DNA of 64,000 bases, from the NCBI RefSeq assembly GCF_001623875.1, contig NZ_LWAE01000008.1, positions 124,001 to 188,000 of the forward strand, written 5' to 3'. Positions 1 through 8,149 of this stretch are shown here, piece after piece. The stretch comes from Clostridium magnum DSM 2767. Its GTDB lineage: Bacteria > Bacillota > Clostridia > Clostridiales > Clostridiaceae. Within the stretch, counting starts at the first letter, position 1, and each line of letters starts with the position of its first letter. A program made the position numbers and the translations under genes. The notes beneath the pieces are model-generated. The model saw only the letters and a program-made list of their open reading frames with translations. It ran no database searches and was not told the origin of the DNA.

Positions 1-532
1 TTTTATTGAAAGAATTATATACTGGAGTTGCAACAGATATTGTTAACTTTTGGGTAGCTGCATCAACATAAGGTGCAGTCCATATAGTGGAATTCTTTGC
101 TAAAGCTTCTTTATACCAAACTCTTGATGTAGGATCATAATTTTCAGACATTTTTTGAGCTGGATATATGGTGAATTTTTTGTCCGTAGTACCTATATAA
201 ATGGATTGAACTCCCTTATGAGATTCTGCAAATGCTTTAAAAGTATTCAGCATGGATGACTCAAGTTCAGGATGGGCAGATATTTGCTGTATAGTAGAGT
301 CTTTAGCCATATGAAGAATACTTTCTTCATAAGCAGAAGTGTAATATTGTATAGATGAATTTATCTGCTTAGTAAGTTCAAAAGAAGATTCCCTAAGGGA
401 CTGCTTTTGAAGGTTAGTGGATTTATAATAGGATGATGCGCCTAAAACAAATAATGGAATAAGAATTAGTAAAGTAAACATTGCTATTAACTTAAATTTA
501 ATTGTCATTTTAATTTTACTGTTTTTTTTCAT
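1..532 (-). CDS. Cache-domain sensor, probably methyl-accepting chemotaxis protein (partial, N-terminal part only)
   Basis: The gene runs off the left edge, so only the first 177 codons are visible. I chose the ATG at 532 because AGGAGG lies just upstream. A short basic start is followed by one membrane segment (about residues 14-32) and then an extracellular region. The motifs IYIGTTDKKF, DPTSRVWYKEA and WTAPYVDA are typical of the membrane-distal lobe of a dCache domain, which binds small ligands outside the cell. In clostridia such N-termini usually belong to chemoreceptors, less often to sensor kinases or diguanylate cyclases. The HAMP and signalling parts that would decide are outside the window. 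Domain call is firm; class of output is inferred. Confidence 0.75.
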   Translation of the reverse strand, partial: MKKNSKIKMTIKFKLIAMFTLLILIPLFVLGASSYYKSTNLQKQSLRESSFELTKQINSSIQYYTSAYEESILHMAKDSTIQQISAHPELESSMLNTFKAFAESHKGVQSIYIGTTDKKFTIYPAQKMSENYDPTSRVWYKEALAKNSTIWTAPYVDAATQKLTISVATPVYNSFNK

Positions 533-715
533 ATTTGAAGCCTCCTGATAAAAATGTTGAAAAATATTCTATGATGCAGATTATAGTATATATTAATTAT
601 CGACTAATTTTAATTTTTATTAATGGCTTATTATGGATTAAATTGTAATATTAATACTGTTTTTATCTAATTTTAGCATAAAATTGAATTGTAGACAAAT
701 AGATGAGGATAGTAG

Positions 716-852
716 TTTATCCGATGACTACCCGCTCTAATACTTCCATCTTCTCCAAAGTGTACGTCACGAGCGGCTACGCCCCTGGATTCGTTCAACT
801 AAGAATCAGGTGGAGTTTGAAACCCCATCTGATTCAAGTTTACACTTCATAA
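716..852 (+). repeat. Dispersed intergenic repeat, copy 1 (possible IS200/IS605 right-end remnant)
   Basis: This copy begins TTTATCCGATGACTA and ends near CACTTCAT. Inside are a stem CCGCTC/GAGCGG and a terminal hairpin formed by AATCAGGTGG and CCATCTGATT arms. It is nearly identical to the copy at 54078-54214 and related to inverted-orientation copies at 2742, 38174 and 43554. The block GTTCAACTAAGAATC followed by a strong hairpin resembles, from memory, the 3' end of clostridial tnpB elements, where an omega-RNA is encoded. That identity is inference; the repeat itself is direct observation. Confidence 0.7.
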
Positions 853-910
853 TAAATAATAGGAATAGAATATTCTAACGGTAAAATGCACTAAAAAAAC
901 ATGTTATAAA

Positions 911-968
911 AAATAACAGACTTCTATATAGAAACTTTAATGGTCTCTATATAGAAGTCTGTTATTTT
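911..968 (-). terminator. Rho-independent terminator after the RNA methyltransferase gene
   Basis: A near-perfect stem of more than 20 bp (arms around AACAGACTTCTATATAGA and its complement) with a short loop lies just beyond the stop codon at 994. U-rich tails are present on both sides, so it may work in both directions. Confidence 0.8.
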
Positions 969-993
969 TAAGATTTTAGACTATGTAATTTAA

Positions 994-2001
994 TTATTCA
1001 CATATAGTTACAAATCTTTTAAACTTGCCTTTTGAAACATCGCATCTGTCAACAATATTAAAACCTGATGCAAGAAGATATCTATCCATATTTTCAAAGG
1101 TAAGAATCACCAATCTATTTGATATTTTACGAGCACTGTTTATAATATCTACTTGATCTTTAAGAGTAGTTGGAGAAAATAAGCCATAGGGAAGGTCTAT
1201 GATTGCTACATCAAACTTATCTGTTATTGTATTCATGTCTCCTGTAGTTATGACATTTTCATATCCAAAGTGCTCAAGATTCTTCTTTGCATTTTCGGCT
1301 ATCAGGGGGTTTAGTTCATATCCTATAATATCAATGCCCTGGGATAATGCTTCTACAAGTACTGTTCCAATGCCACAGCAAGGGTCTATGACTTTTAATT
1401 TTAAATTATTTGATACTGCAATATTTACAATAGCTCTTGAAGCCTTTACACCAAGGGCATTGGAATATGAATAAGGTTTTCTATTATGCAAGTGCCATTT
1501 AGATTCATTCAGTTCATATTCACCTAGTATCCATTTATCATGAACCTTTGTTATAGCTAGAAGTAATTCTGGATACTGCATTTCTGCTTCTCCATTAATA
1601 TTCATTCCAATTAGGTATTCAATCTTTCTTCTTTCATCTAAGTGGAGAATTTCATCACCATAATTCACATAGGAAACTTTAAATTTATCAAGAGATAATT
1701 TATCAGTGGTAATTTGATGTACTATATCTTCTAGTGTATTTCCAGTATACATTATTGATATACACTCCTTTAGAAAAGGACTTCTAGAGGGACTAACATG
1801 ATGATAAGAAAAAAAGTGTTTTTTACAGGGAATTTTATTGAAAAGAGTTTTCATTTCCATTTTGCATAGATTTTCTTCATCCAAAGCATATTTAATTGTA
1901 TAGAAATATGGTTTAATCAAACCTTTTATATTCACTTTTGGTTTTACTGAATATGCTAATTTAGTATTAGTTTTCATTTTAATAGGGGTTAATCGAAACA
2001 T
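994..2001 (-). CDS. THUMP/UPF0020-type RNA methyltransferase (TRM11-like)
   Basis: 335-residue S-adenosylmethionine-dependent methyltransferase, probably acting on guanine or a similar base in tRNA or rRNA. The C-terminal half (about residues 170-335) carries the SAM-binding motif DPCCGIGTVLVEAL, an acidic residue at the next strand (GYELNP) and the catalytic motif DLPYG, which corresponds to the (D/N)PPY signature of N-methyltransferases of the UPF0020 family. The N-terminal half lacks an obvious motif but is the right length for a THUMP or ferredoxin-like RNA-binding region. The upstream ribosome site is weak, and a second ATG eight codons in is not better. The exact RNA target cannot be read from sequence. 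Confidence 0.8.
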   Translation of the reverse strand: MFRLTPIKMKTNTKLAYSVKPKVNIKGLIKPYFYTIKYALDEENLCKMEMKTLFNKIPCKKHFFSYHHVSPSRSPFLKECISIMYTGNTLEDIVHQITTDKLSLDKFKVSYVNYGDEILHLDERRKIEYLIGMNINGEAEMQYPELLLAITKVHDKWILGEYELNESKWHLHNRKPYSYSNALGVKASRAIVNIAVSNNLKLKVIDPCCGIGTVLVEALSQGIDIIGYELNPLIAENAKKNLEHFGYENVITTGDMNTITDKFDVAIIDLPYGLFSPTTLKDQVDIINSARKISNRLVILTFENMDRYLLASGFNIVDRCDVSKGKFKRFVTICE

Positions 2002-2082
2002 AAATACACCGCTTTCTTTTAGTTCAAAAAATTGATATTATAAATGTAATATATAATAGTAGTAAAGTCAATGTACATCTTC

Positions 2083-2679
2083 TTAAGCTCTATCGTGGTC
2101 TTCATTTAGTTTAGATATATACTCATTAATTTTCTCATACCACTGATTGTAAAGTTTTGGACGTTCCACTTTAGCTACTGACATAAAATAATCAAGCACA
2201 CCAAGCTTATACATACCCTTGGACAAGTGTCGAGGAAAATCTCTTTTTTTTGAATAGAATTTTTTGGGATCTATTACCATTAAAGAACCATCTGACTGGA
2301 TTAAAATATCTTTACATCGTAGATCCTCCTTTAGAAATTGAAGGTTTTTAAACTCTTCTAATAAATCTAAGATCTTTATTGCCAAATCTTTATTCAAACC
2401 ATGATGTTTTATATAATCTTTAAGTATTACACCGTCTACATAATCTCTTATCATGTAATTTCCCGACATACCATATACTCGAGGAAAATATTTATTATTA
2501 CCTATTTTATTCAATATAAAATATTCTTTCATGCAACTCTTAATATCAAAACAAACTTTAATTACTTTACCATCAGGTAACAAATAAACAATACCATTAT
2601 GACCTTTACCAAGCACCTTACAATCTAGAAGATTAACATCAAAATTCTCGATATATCGTTCATATATTTCTCTATGCAT
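2083..2679 (-). CDS. Minimal protein-kinase-fold protein
   Basis: 198 residues with the features of a reduced protein kinase: glycine-rich loop LGKGHNGIVYLL (about residues 23-34), an ATP-binding lysine in VIKVC, a hinge-like IRDYVDG, and a catalytic loop KEDLRCKDIL in which the HRD histidine is replaced but the aspartate is kept. The metal-binding DFG is replaced by IDPKK, again keeping the aspartate. It is shorter than a Hanks kinase (about 260 residues) and lacks a transmembrane or PASTA region. It resembles small Bacillus kinase-like proteins of the YrzF type. The start has GAAAGGAG at good spacing. Activity is plausible but unproven because of the altered motifs. Confidence 0.7.
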   Translation of the reverse strand: MHREIYERYIENFDVNLLDCKVLGKGHNGIVYLLPDGKVIKVCFDIKSCMKEYFILNKIGNNKYFPRVYGMSGNYMIRDYVDGVILKDYIKHHGLNKDLAIKILDLLEEFKNLQFLKEDLRCKDILIQSDGSLMVIDPKKFYSKKRDFPRHLSKGMYKLGVLDYFMSVAKVERPKLYNQWYEKINEYISKLNEDHDRA

Positions 2680-2741
2680 TTTAACTCCTTTCAGAAGAAT
2701 ACTATACTATATGATATGTACTATCATGTAACTTAATTCTA

Positions 2742-2928
2742 GATGAAGTGGAAATTTGAATCAGATGGAGTTTCAAACTCTATCTGATTCTTAGTTGAAC
2801 GAATCCAGGGACGTACTCGCTCTTTACTTCCTCTTTGAGAAAAGCAGAGAGCCCAAATCTCTGATTTGGTGCGAATCGCTTTCACACCGTGCGTAGGGAG
2901 TATTAGAGCGAGTAGTCATCGGATAAAA
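2742..2928 (-). repeat. Dispersed intergenic repeat, copy 2 (minus-strand sense, expanded middle)
   Basis: Same family as the copy at 716, inverted relative to it. The terminal hairpin is AATCAGATGGAG with its complement. The inner stem is longer here (ACTCGCTCT with AGAGCGAGT), so both sides differ from copy 1 while pairing is kept. The region between the stem arms has grown by about 55 bp compared with the other copies. It lies between the kinase-like gene and the glutaredoxin gene. Confidence 0.7.
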
Positions 2929-2991
2929 TACGCATTGTTATATAGACATTTACATTAACAATATACTATTCAATATAGATAGGTTTTTAGA

Positions 2992-3031
2992 ACAAAAAAA
3001 CAATGCCTCATTAGTGTAAAGGCATTGTTAG
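2992..3031 (-). terminator. Terminator of the glutaredoxin gene
   Basis: Stem AACAATGCC/GGCATTGTT with a 13-nt loop, followed on the minus strand by a run of seven T, directly beyond the stop at 3039. Confidence 0.85.
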
Positions 3032-3038
3032 CTTAGAT

Positions 3039-3269
3039 TTATAAACCTAATAAAGAGGAGACCTTATCCTTGTCAAAGCCAAGAATTTCTTCATTATCAA
3101 TTACTATAAGAGGAACGGATCTATATCCCTTTTTCATAAGTTCTTTTCTAGCTTCTGGATCAGACGAAATATTATGCTCAGTAAATTGAACGTTATTTTG
3201 ATTTAGATAGTCTATAGCAGCATGGCAATAACCGCAGGTATCACTTGTGTATATATTAACTTTTTTCAT
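3039..3269 (-). CDS. Glutaredoxin-like protein (NrdH/Grx family)
   Basis: 76-residue thioredoxin-fold oxidoreductase. The redox motif CGYC lies near the N-terminus (TSDTCGYC), and the cis-proline motif SVPLIVID and a C-terminal GFDKD are in the usual places for small glutaredoxins. Its role is dithiol-disulfide exchange in the cytoplasm; electron donor and partner are unknown. I start it at the ATG at 3269, with AGGAG eight bases upstream, rather than at an in-frame GTG three codons earlier that would overlap that ribosome site. It is monocistronic, between a repeat element and its own terminator. Confidence 0.88.
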   Translation of the reverse strand: MKKVNIYTSDTCGYCHAAIDYLNQNNVQFTEHNISSDPEARKELMKKGYRSVPLIVIDNEEILGFDKDKVSSLLGL

Positions 3270-3557
3270 AGTTATCACTCCTATAATTTTAATATTTTGT
3301 TAGCAAAGATATTTATCCTTTATGGTATAATTATATGATAAAACTAAATATTTGTAAATAATAATTATTAATTATAAAGAGGTTTTTGGAAATCTATTAA
3401 AGGATGCGGATATAACTAATATATATTATTATATTTAAAAAATAAATTATTCAAAGTTTTTATGGAATTTTTAATCAATTGAATTTGAGATTTTATTTTT
3501 TAGAATAATAAGCTATAATTTAAAAGAATGATTAATATATTCTAAGGGGATGAAATT

Positions 3558-4058
3558 ATGATTCGTAACTATAAAGATAACATACCTGTGATACATGAAA
3601 GTTGTTTTGTAGCAGAGAGTGCAGATATTATAGGAAGAGTGAGTTTAGAAGAGAACTGCAGCATCTGGTTTGGCGCTGTAATTAGGGGAGATTGTAATTT
3701 TATTCATATAGGAAAGGGTTCAAATATTCAAGATAACTGTACTGTACATGTGGGGCATAAAGAAGCTGTAAAAATAGGCGAGTACGTAACAGTAGGACAT
3801 AATGCAATCATACATGGATGTAAAATTGGATCTAATACTTTAATTGGTATGGGGGCTGTAATTCTAAATAATGCAGAAATAGGAGAAGGAACTATAATAG
3901 GAGCAGGAAGTCTTGTAACGGAAAATAAAAAAATACCTTCTGGTGTTTTGTGTATGGGTTCGCCTGCTAAAGTTATTCGTGAACTTACAGAAGAGGAGAA
4001 AAGGCGTATCAAAGAATCAGCAAAGTTTTATTTAGAGGAAATGAAGGGGTATAAGTAA
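3558..4058 (+). CDS. Gamma-carbonic-anhydrase-like hexapeptide-repeat protein (YrdA/PaaY type)
   Basis: 166-residue left-handed beta-helix protein. Hexapeptide repeats run from about residue 10 to 140 (IIGRVS, IWFGAV, VTVGHN, IGMGAVILN, IGAGSLV). The histidines expected as metal ligands in the gamma carbonic anhydrase family are present in TVHVGH and VGHNAIIHGC. A C-terminal helix (TEEEKRRIKESAKFY) closes the protein. Family members form trimers with zinc at the subunit interfaces. Many show little carbonic anhydrase activity, so the true substrate is open. The start has a weak AGGGGATG site. It ends next to a hairpin shared with the convergent AraC gene. Confidence 0.85.
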   Translation: MIRNYKDNIPVIHESCFVAESADIIGRVSLEENCSIWFGAVIRGDCNFIHIGKGSNIQDNCTVHVGHKEAVKIGEYVTVGHNAIIHGCKIGSNTLIGMGAVILNNAEIGEGTIIGAGSLVTENKKIPSGVLCMGSPAKVIRELTEEEKRRIKESAKFYLEEMKGYK

Positions 4059-4080
4059 GCATGTATTGAAGCAAGATCTT

Positions 4081-4118
4081 AATTCAGATGGGGATTCTTT
4101 TACCCCATCTGATTCATT
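4081..4118. terminator. Bidirectional terminator hairpin, same stem as the dispersed repeat
   Basis: The stem TCAGATGGGG/CCCCATCTGA lies between two convergent genes, with T-rich tails. It is almost the same hairpin as the one ending the dispersed repeats at 716 and 54078, here standing alone. Confidence 0.8.
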
Positions 4119-5015
4119 TTATGTATGGTGTTTATGAATATAGGAACTTTGAATCTCCATTACAGATTTATAATACTTTTTAGGAGAAAGGTTAAATTCT
4201 TTCTTAAAGGCTCTTACAAAGCTCGAATAATCTCTAAAACCACATTCTAAATAAATTTCCGTTATTTGTTTACCCTTCTTAACAAGGGAGGCTGCAAGTA
4301 CTAATCGTTTTTGTTGTATATAGCTGTGAAGTGTATAGCCAGTTTGAGCTTTAAATTTATGCATAAGATAAAACTTATTCATGTAAAATTTTAAAGCTAT
4401 ATTTTCTACAGATAAAATTTCACCAAGATTTTTATTAATATAATCAAGTATTTTGACTATCCTCTCGTCATATTCAATGTCCTTTTCTTCTATGTTAATT
4501 TCAGTTCCTATATAAAGTCTGTTAAAATAGACCATAAGTTGAAGAAATAGCGAATTTTTTAATACAATGTTTCCAAAGTTTTTGTCTTTAATGGCGTCTT
4601 CAAGAAGATATATAGTGTTTTTTATGCTTCTAATTCCTTCAAGATTTGAACGGAGTAGATTTATTTTGTGCTTTGAAGAAAGCTCAAAACAGGTAAGCAA
4701 GTTACTGCCATTGTTATGTAATTCTAAAAAGTTCTGGTTTACCCAAATGACTATTCTTTCATATGGTTCATCGGAACTTACTATGGCTCTATGGACATCA
4801 TTGCTATTTATAAAAAGCAGATCCCAAGGTTTTAGTCTGTAGGATTTCCCCTCTATTAGGTAAGTTACTTTTCCAGAGATAAAAACAATTATTTTATTAA
4901 AATCATGATAATGAAATTCGAATTCCATACTTTTTTTATCTACTAAATGAAAAAATTCAAAATCGCCATTAAGATATCCTCTCTTAATTTTCAATTCACT
5001 ATTTTCATCATACAT
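4119..5015 (-). CDS. AraC/XylS-family transcription regulator with cupin sensor domain
   Basis: 298 residues. The N-terminal part (about 1-150) has cupin-like strands (FHYHDFNKIIVFISG, LKPWDLLFINSNDVH) that in this family bind a small effector. The C-terminal 100 residues form the paired helix-turn-helix unit (IALKFYMNKFYLMHKFK, then ITEIYLECGFRDYSSFVRAFKKEF, LSPKKYY), the standard AraC signature. It is divergent from the amino acid ABC importer at 5491 across a 475-bp gap, so it may control that operon, but no operator is evident. Likely a DNA-binding activator in the cytoplasm. Confidence 0.88.
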   Translation of the reverse strand: MYDENSELKIKRGYLNGDFEFFHLVDKKSMEFEFHYHDFNKIIVFISGKVTYLIEGKSYRLKPWDLLFINSNDVHRAIVSSDEPYERIVIWVNQNFLELHNNGSNLLTCFELSSKHKINLLRSNLEGIRSIKNTIYLLEDAIKDKNFGNIVLKNSLFLQLMVYFNRLYIGTEINIEEKDIEYDERIVKILDYINKNLGEILSVENIALKFYMNKFYLMHKFKAQTGYTLHSYIQQKRLVLAASLVKKGKQITEIYLECGFRDYSSFVRAFKKEFNLSPKKYYKSVMEIQSSYIHKHHT

Positions 5016-5490
5016 TCAATCACCACCAAACTTTATTTTGTATGAAGATTACTAGTTCTAATATTTATATTTGATTCAAGTTTCTGTCTTATTAATATGT
5101 TATAGCAGTTTTTACAATGTTTCAAGTGCTGCGTGTATTCCAATTAATTAATGGATAAAAAAACTATGATAGATTTTCATGGTTTTTTTGCTGTAAAAAT
5201 ATATTTGTAAAAACATATTCTTACTAAATTGATTTATTATAACTAAGGTGATATAATAAATGGAAATTATCAAAATATTAAAATTATATACGTGTAATTA
5301 ATAAAGTATCAATTAATTATCTTATAAAATAGAATATTATCAAAAAAACATCTTTATTAAAGGAACTCAGAAGGAGGTTTGGTAGAGAAAATTACTAAGA
5401 AAGTTCTTAACAAAAATGAACTGTGAATCAGATAAGATGTCATGGAATAAACAAAATTATTAAAATTATATTTGAAAGGGAGTATGTTAA
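5016..5490. other. 475-bp regulatory gap between the AraC gene and the amino acid ABC operon
   Basis: The gap is very AT-rich. It holds one hairpin with A/T flanks at about 5157-5191 (AAAAAACTATGA/TCATGGTTTTTT), which looks like a terminator or attenuator. I looked for T-box and riboswitch signatures and saw none. An AAGGAGG at about 5391 is not followed by a useful reading frame. Confidence 0.5.
5157..5191. terminator. Hairpin with A/T tails upstream of the amino acid ABC operon
   Basis: Stem AAAAAACTATGA/TCATGGTTTTTT (one G-T pair) with a short loop. It could end a leader transcript or insulate the two divergent genes. Confidence 0.5.
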
Positions 5491-6324
5491 ATGAAAAAAA
5501 TTTTTTCTATGTTTATTATTTTAGTACTTAGTATATCAGTTTTGGCTGGTTGTGGACAAGGTACCTCAGAATCCAAATTAACATCAAGTTCTAATAATAG
5601 TTCTAAGGAGAATTCATTAGATAGGGTTAAGAAAGCAGGAAAAATTATTATTGGAATAGACGATACTTATCCGCCTATGGAATTTAAGGACAAAGATAAT
5701 AAGCTTGTAGGCTATGATATAGACATAGCAAATGAAATTGGTAAAAAACTTGGTACTAAGGTAGAATTTGTTCCAACGGCATGGGATGGTATCTTTATGG
5801 CTCTTCAATCTAAAAAATTTGATGTTATACATTCTAGTGTTAGTATAACAGATGAAAGGAAGAAAACTATGATTTTCACAGAGCCATATATTTATGGTGG
5901 AAATGCAATTTTTGTAAAAGCTGATAATACAACGGTAAACAGTCAAGATGACTTTAAAGGGAAAATTATAGGCTGTCAAGTAGGGACTACTGCACAAGAT
6001 GCCTTGAGCAAGATATCAGGTATGAAAGAAGTTAAAAAGTACAATGGAATGACAGAAGCCTTTTTAGACCTTAAAAATGGAAGGATAGATGCTGTTGTTT
6101 CAGATCCTCAGGTTGGAGATTATTACATTGCAAGCCAAAAGGATAAGTTTAAGAAAATAAAATCCTTATTAAGTCAGGAACCAATAGGTGTAGCATTTAG
6201 AAAAGATGATACAGATTTAAGAGATGGTTATCAAAAGGCTATGGACGAGCTTAAAAAAGATGGAACACTATCAAAGCTTTCTGAAAAATGGTTCGGTTAT
6301 GATATTTATAAAGAAAATCAGTAA
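5491..6324 (+). CDS. Amino acid ABC transporter, substrate-binding lipoprotein
   Basis: 277 residues. A lipoprotein signal (SVLAGCGQ, modified Cys near residue 21) is followed by a Ser/Asn-rich linker and a family 3 solute-binding domain. Key elements are IIGIDDTYPPMEF at the start of lobe 1, GYDIDIANEIGKKLG, DVIHSSVSITDERK, and the return to lobe 1 at GVAFRKDD. It is anchored outside the membrane and delivers a polar amino acid to the permease encoded next. The AAAGGGAG ribosome site is well placed. Substrate is not readable; cystine, glutamine or a basic amino acid are all possible. Confidence 0.92.
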   Translation: MKKIFSMFIILVLSISVLAGCGQGTSESKLTSSSNNSSKENSLDRVKKAGKIIIGIDDTYPPMEFKDKDNKLVGYDIDIANEIGKKLGTKVEFVPTAWDGIFMALQSKKFDVIHSSVSITDERKKTMIFTEPYIYGGNAIFVKADNTTVNSQDDFKGKIIGCQVGTTAQDALSKISGMKEVKKYNGMTEAFLDLKNGRIDAVVSDPQVGDYYIASQKDKFKKIKSLLSQEPIGVAFRKDDTDLRDGYQKAMDELKKDGTLSKLSEKWFGYDIYKENQ

Positions 6325-6343
6325 TTAGACTTTGATGTATATG

Positions 6344-6359
6344 TAGCCATCGGATAAAG
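6344..6359. repeat. Short fragment of the dispersed repeat
   Basis: Sixteen bases (GTAGCCATCGGATAAA) between the first two importer genes differ by one base from the outer end of the dispersed repeat family (GTAGTCATCGGATAAA). Probably a decayed remnant; too short to be certain. Confidence 0.35.
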
Positions 6360-6390
6360 CTTAGCTTACTGATTGAGGGGAGATTTTATA

Positions 6391-7038
6391 ATGGATTTTA
6401 ATACTTTAGTGGGTATAGTACCTATTTTACTTAAAGCAAGTATTATGACTCTTAAGTTAACATTTTTGTCAGTTGTTTTTGGAACTATCATAGGGGTAAT
6501 TGTTGCAATGATTAAAATATCATCTAATAAGTTTATTGCCTCTATTGGTAATTTTTACACATGGATATTTAGAGGAACTCCTCTTTTGCTTCAACTTTTC
6601 GTTTTTTACTATGGGTTTCCATCAGTTGGAATAACTCTTACATCTATGCAGGCAGCTATAATTGGCCTAAGCATTAACTCAGGGGCATATATGGCTGAGA
6701 TTATAAGAAGTGGTATTCTTGCTATAGATAAAGGACAGTTTGAAGCATCAAAGGCTCTAGGCTTTACTCATTATCAGACTATGAAAAGAATTGTGCTTCC
6801 TCAAGCATTTAGAATAGTTATTCCTCCTGTAGGTAATGAATTTATAGCTATGATAAAGGATACATCTCTTGTTTCCTCTATAGCTATGGAGGAGTTACTT
6901 AGATCAGCAGGTCTTTTAGTATCAGCTTCAGGTAATCCAATAGGACCATATTTTATTACAGCTTGCTTATATCTTTTAATGACTACAGTTTTCACTTCGA
7001 TTTTTTCTTCAATAGAGAAAAAGTTGTCTATATATTAG
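6391..7038 (+). CDS. Amino acid ABC transporter, permease
   Basis: 215-residue inner-membrane permease of the HisM/GlnP family with about five membrane helices. The cytoplasmic EAA loop, which contacts the ATPase, is clear (EASKALGFTHYQTMKRIVLPQAFRI, about residues 120-144). I start it at the ATG at 6391 behind GAGGGGAG; an in-frame TTG 18 bases earlier would lie before the ribosome site. It is followed after 13 bp by the ATPase gene, so the three genes form one operon. Confidence 0.92.
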   Translation: MDFNTLVGIVPILLKASIMTLKLTFLSVVFGTIIGVIVAMIKISSNKFIASIGNFYTWIFRGTPLLLQLFVFYYGFPSVGITLTSMQAAIIGLSINSGAYMAEIIRSGILAIDKGQFEASKALGFTHYQTMKRIVLPQAFRIVIPPVGNEFIAMIKDTSLVSSIAMEELLRSAGLLVSASGNPIGPYFITACLYLLMTTVFTSIFSSIEKKLSIY

Positions 7039-7051
7039 GGAGGAATTGTTG

Positions 7052-7783
7052 ATGAATATAATTGAAACTAAAGGACTAACAAAGGTCTTTGGCAATCTTA
7101 AGGTTTTTGAAAATCTAGATGTAAGTGTTAAAAAAGGAGAAGTGCTTGTAATAATAGGGCCTTCTGGTTCAGGCAAGAGTACTTTCTTAAGATGTTTAAA
7201 TCATCTAGAAGTGCCTGATAAGGGTTCTGTTATGATAGAAGAAGAAAATTTAGATTCAAAGAATAAAAAGCATCTGAGAAAAGTAGTTGAAAAAATGGGT
7301 ATGGTTTTTCAAAACTTTAATCTATTTCCACATATGACAGTGCTTCAAAATGTAATGGAAGCTCCTATCACAGTAAAAAAAGAAGATAAAGAGATTGTTG
7401 CTAAGAGAGCAAAAAAATTAATAAATAAAGTAGGACTAAGTGAAAAATTTTTAGAGTATCCTTCTAAATTGTCCGGGGGACAGAAACAGAGAGTGGCGAT
7501 TGCAAGGGCTCTTTGTATGAAACCAGATATAATGCTCTTTGATGAACCTACTTCCGCATTAGATCCTGAACTTGTAGGTGAAGTTTTAAGTGTCATGAAG
7601 GATTTGGCAAAGGAAGGTATGACTATGGTAGTTGTGACTCATGAAATGGGTTTTGCTAGAGAAGTTGCCGATAGAGTAATTTTTATGGACGGTGGAAAAA
7701 TCGTTGAACAGGGTACTCCAGAAGATATTTTTAAAAATCCTAAAGAAGAGAGAACAAAGGCTTTTTTAGAAAAAATACTATAA
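7052..7783 (+). CDS. Amino acid ABC transporter, ATP-binding protein
   Basis: 243 residues, the standard GlnQ/HisP length. Walker A GPSGSGKST, Q-loop FQNFNLFPH, signature KLSGGQKQR, Walker B IMLFDEPTSALD and switch histidine VVVTHEMGFA are all intact. It powers import by the preceding permease and binding lipoprotein. The true start is the ATG at 7052 behind AGGGAGG, not the TTG codons before it. The gene is the last of the operon and is followed by a strong terminator. Confidence 0.94.
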   Translation: MNIIETKGLTKVFGNLKVFENLDVSVKKGEVLVIIGPSGSGKSTFLRCLNHLEVPDKGSVMIEEENLDSKNKKHLRKVVEKMGMVFQNFNLFPHMTVLQNVMEAPITVKKEDKEIVAKRAKKLINKVGLSEKFLEYPSKLSGGQKQRVAIARALCMKPDIMLFDEPTSALDPELVGEVLSVMKDLAKEGMTMVVVTHEMGFAREVADRVIFMDGGKIVEQGTPEDIFKNPKEERTKAFLEKIL

Positions 7784-7872
7784 GTTACCCTATAAAATTT
7801 AAAATCCTCCATTAATTTTAAATCAGAAATCTTACAGGAATGAAGGGGAATTATTAATAAATATATATCATC

Positions 7873-7902
7873 AAAAAAACCCTTTGCATAGAGGGTTTTT
7901 TG
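7873..7902 (+). terminator. Terminator of the amino acid ABC operon
   Basis: Stem AAAAAACCCT/AGGGTTTTTT around a short loop, about 90 bp after the stop codon. Confidence 0.85.
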
Positions 7903-7983
7903 TGATGTAGTTTTTTGTATAAATTTGAATTATTCACGGATAAAAAAATTTCATACTTCAGTGATGGCTTGTCATAAAGGTTA

Positions 7984-8012
7984 TTGACACTGGAATGGGC
8001 TTATGATAATAT
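7984..8012 (+). promoter_or_regulatory. Sigma-A promoter of argF-carA-carB
   Basis: TTGACA (7984-7989), 17-bp spacer, TAATAT (8007-8012). It lies 138 bp before argF and immediately before the candidate ArgR sites. Confidence 0.6.
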
Positions 8013-8064
8013 ATGTATAAATATAAAATAAAATGTATAAAATGAATAAAATAAATTGCATATT
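8013..8064 (+). promoter_or_regulatory. Candidate ArgR operator region before argF
   Basis: Half-sites TGTATAAATA, ATGTATAAAATGAATAA and a terminal TTGCAT resemble ARG boxes of Gram-positive ArgR/AhrC. They sit directly downstream of the promoter, where a repressor would block transcription. A similar cluster lies between argB and argC. No arginine repressor gene is in the window, and AT-richness weakens the match. Confidence 0.4.
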
Positions 8065-8149
8065 TTTTATCATATAAGAAAAATCAACGGAAACAACGGG
8101 ATGTTTGGAGAATATTTATGCAAGAGTTTAATTTTTGGGGGGTATTGTT

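Noticed and set aside
5424..5450. GAATCAGATAAGATG as another repeat fragment
   Set aside because: Too short and without the pairing arm to call it a member of the family.
5016..5490. T-box or riboswitch before the amino acid importer
   Set aside because: No T-box sequence, specifier stem or recognised aptamer core was found; only a simple hairpin.
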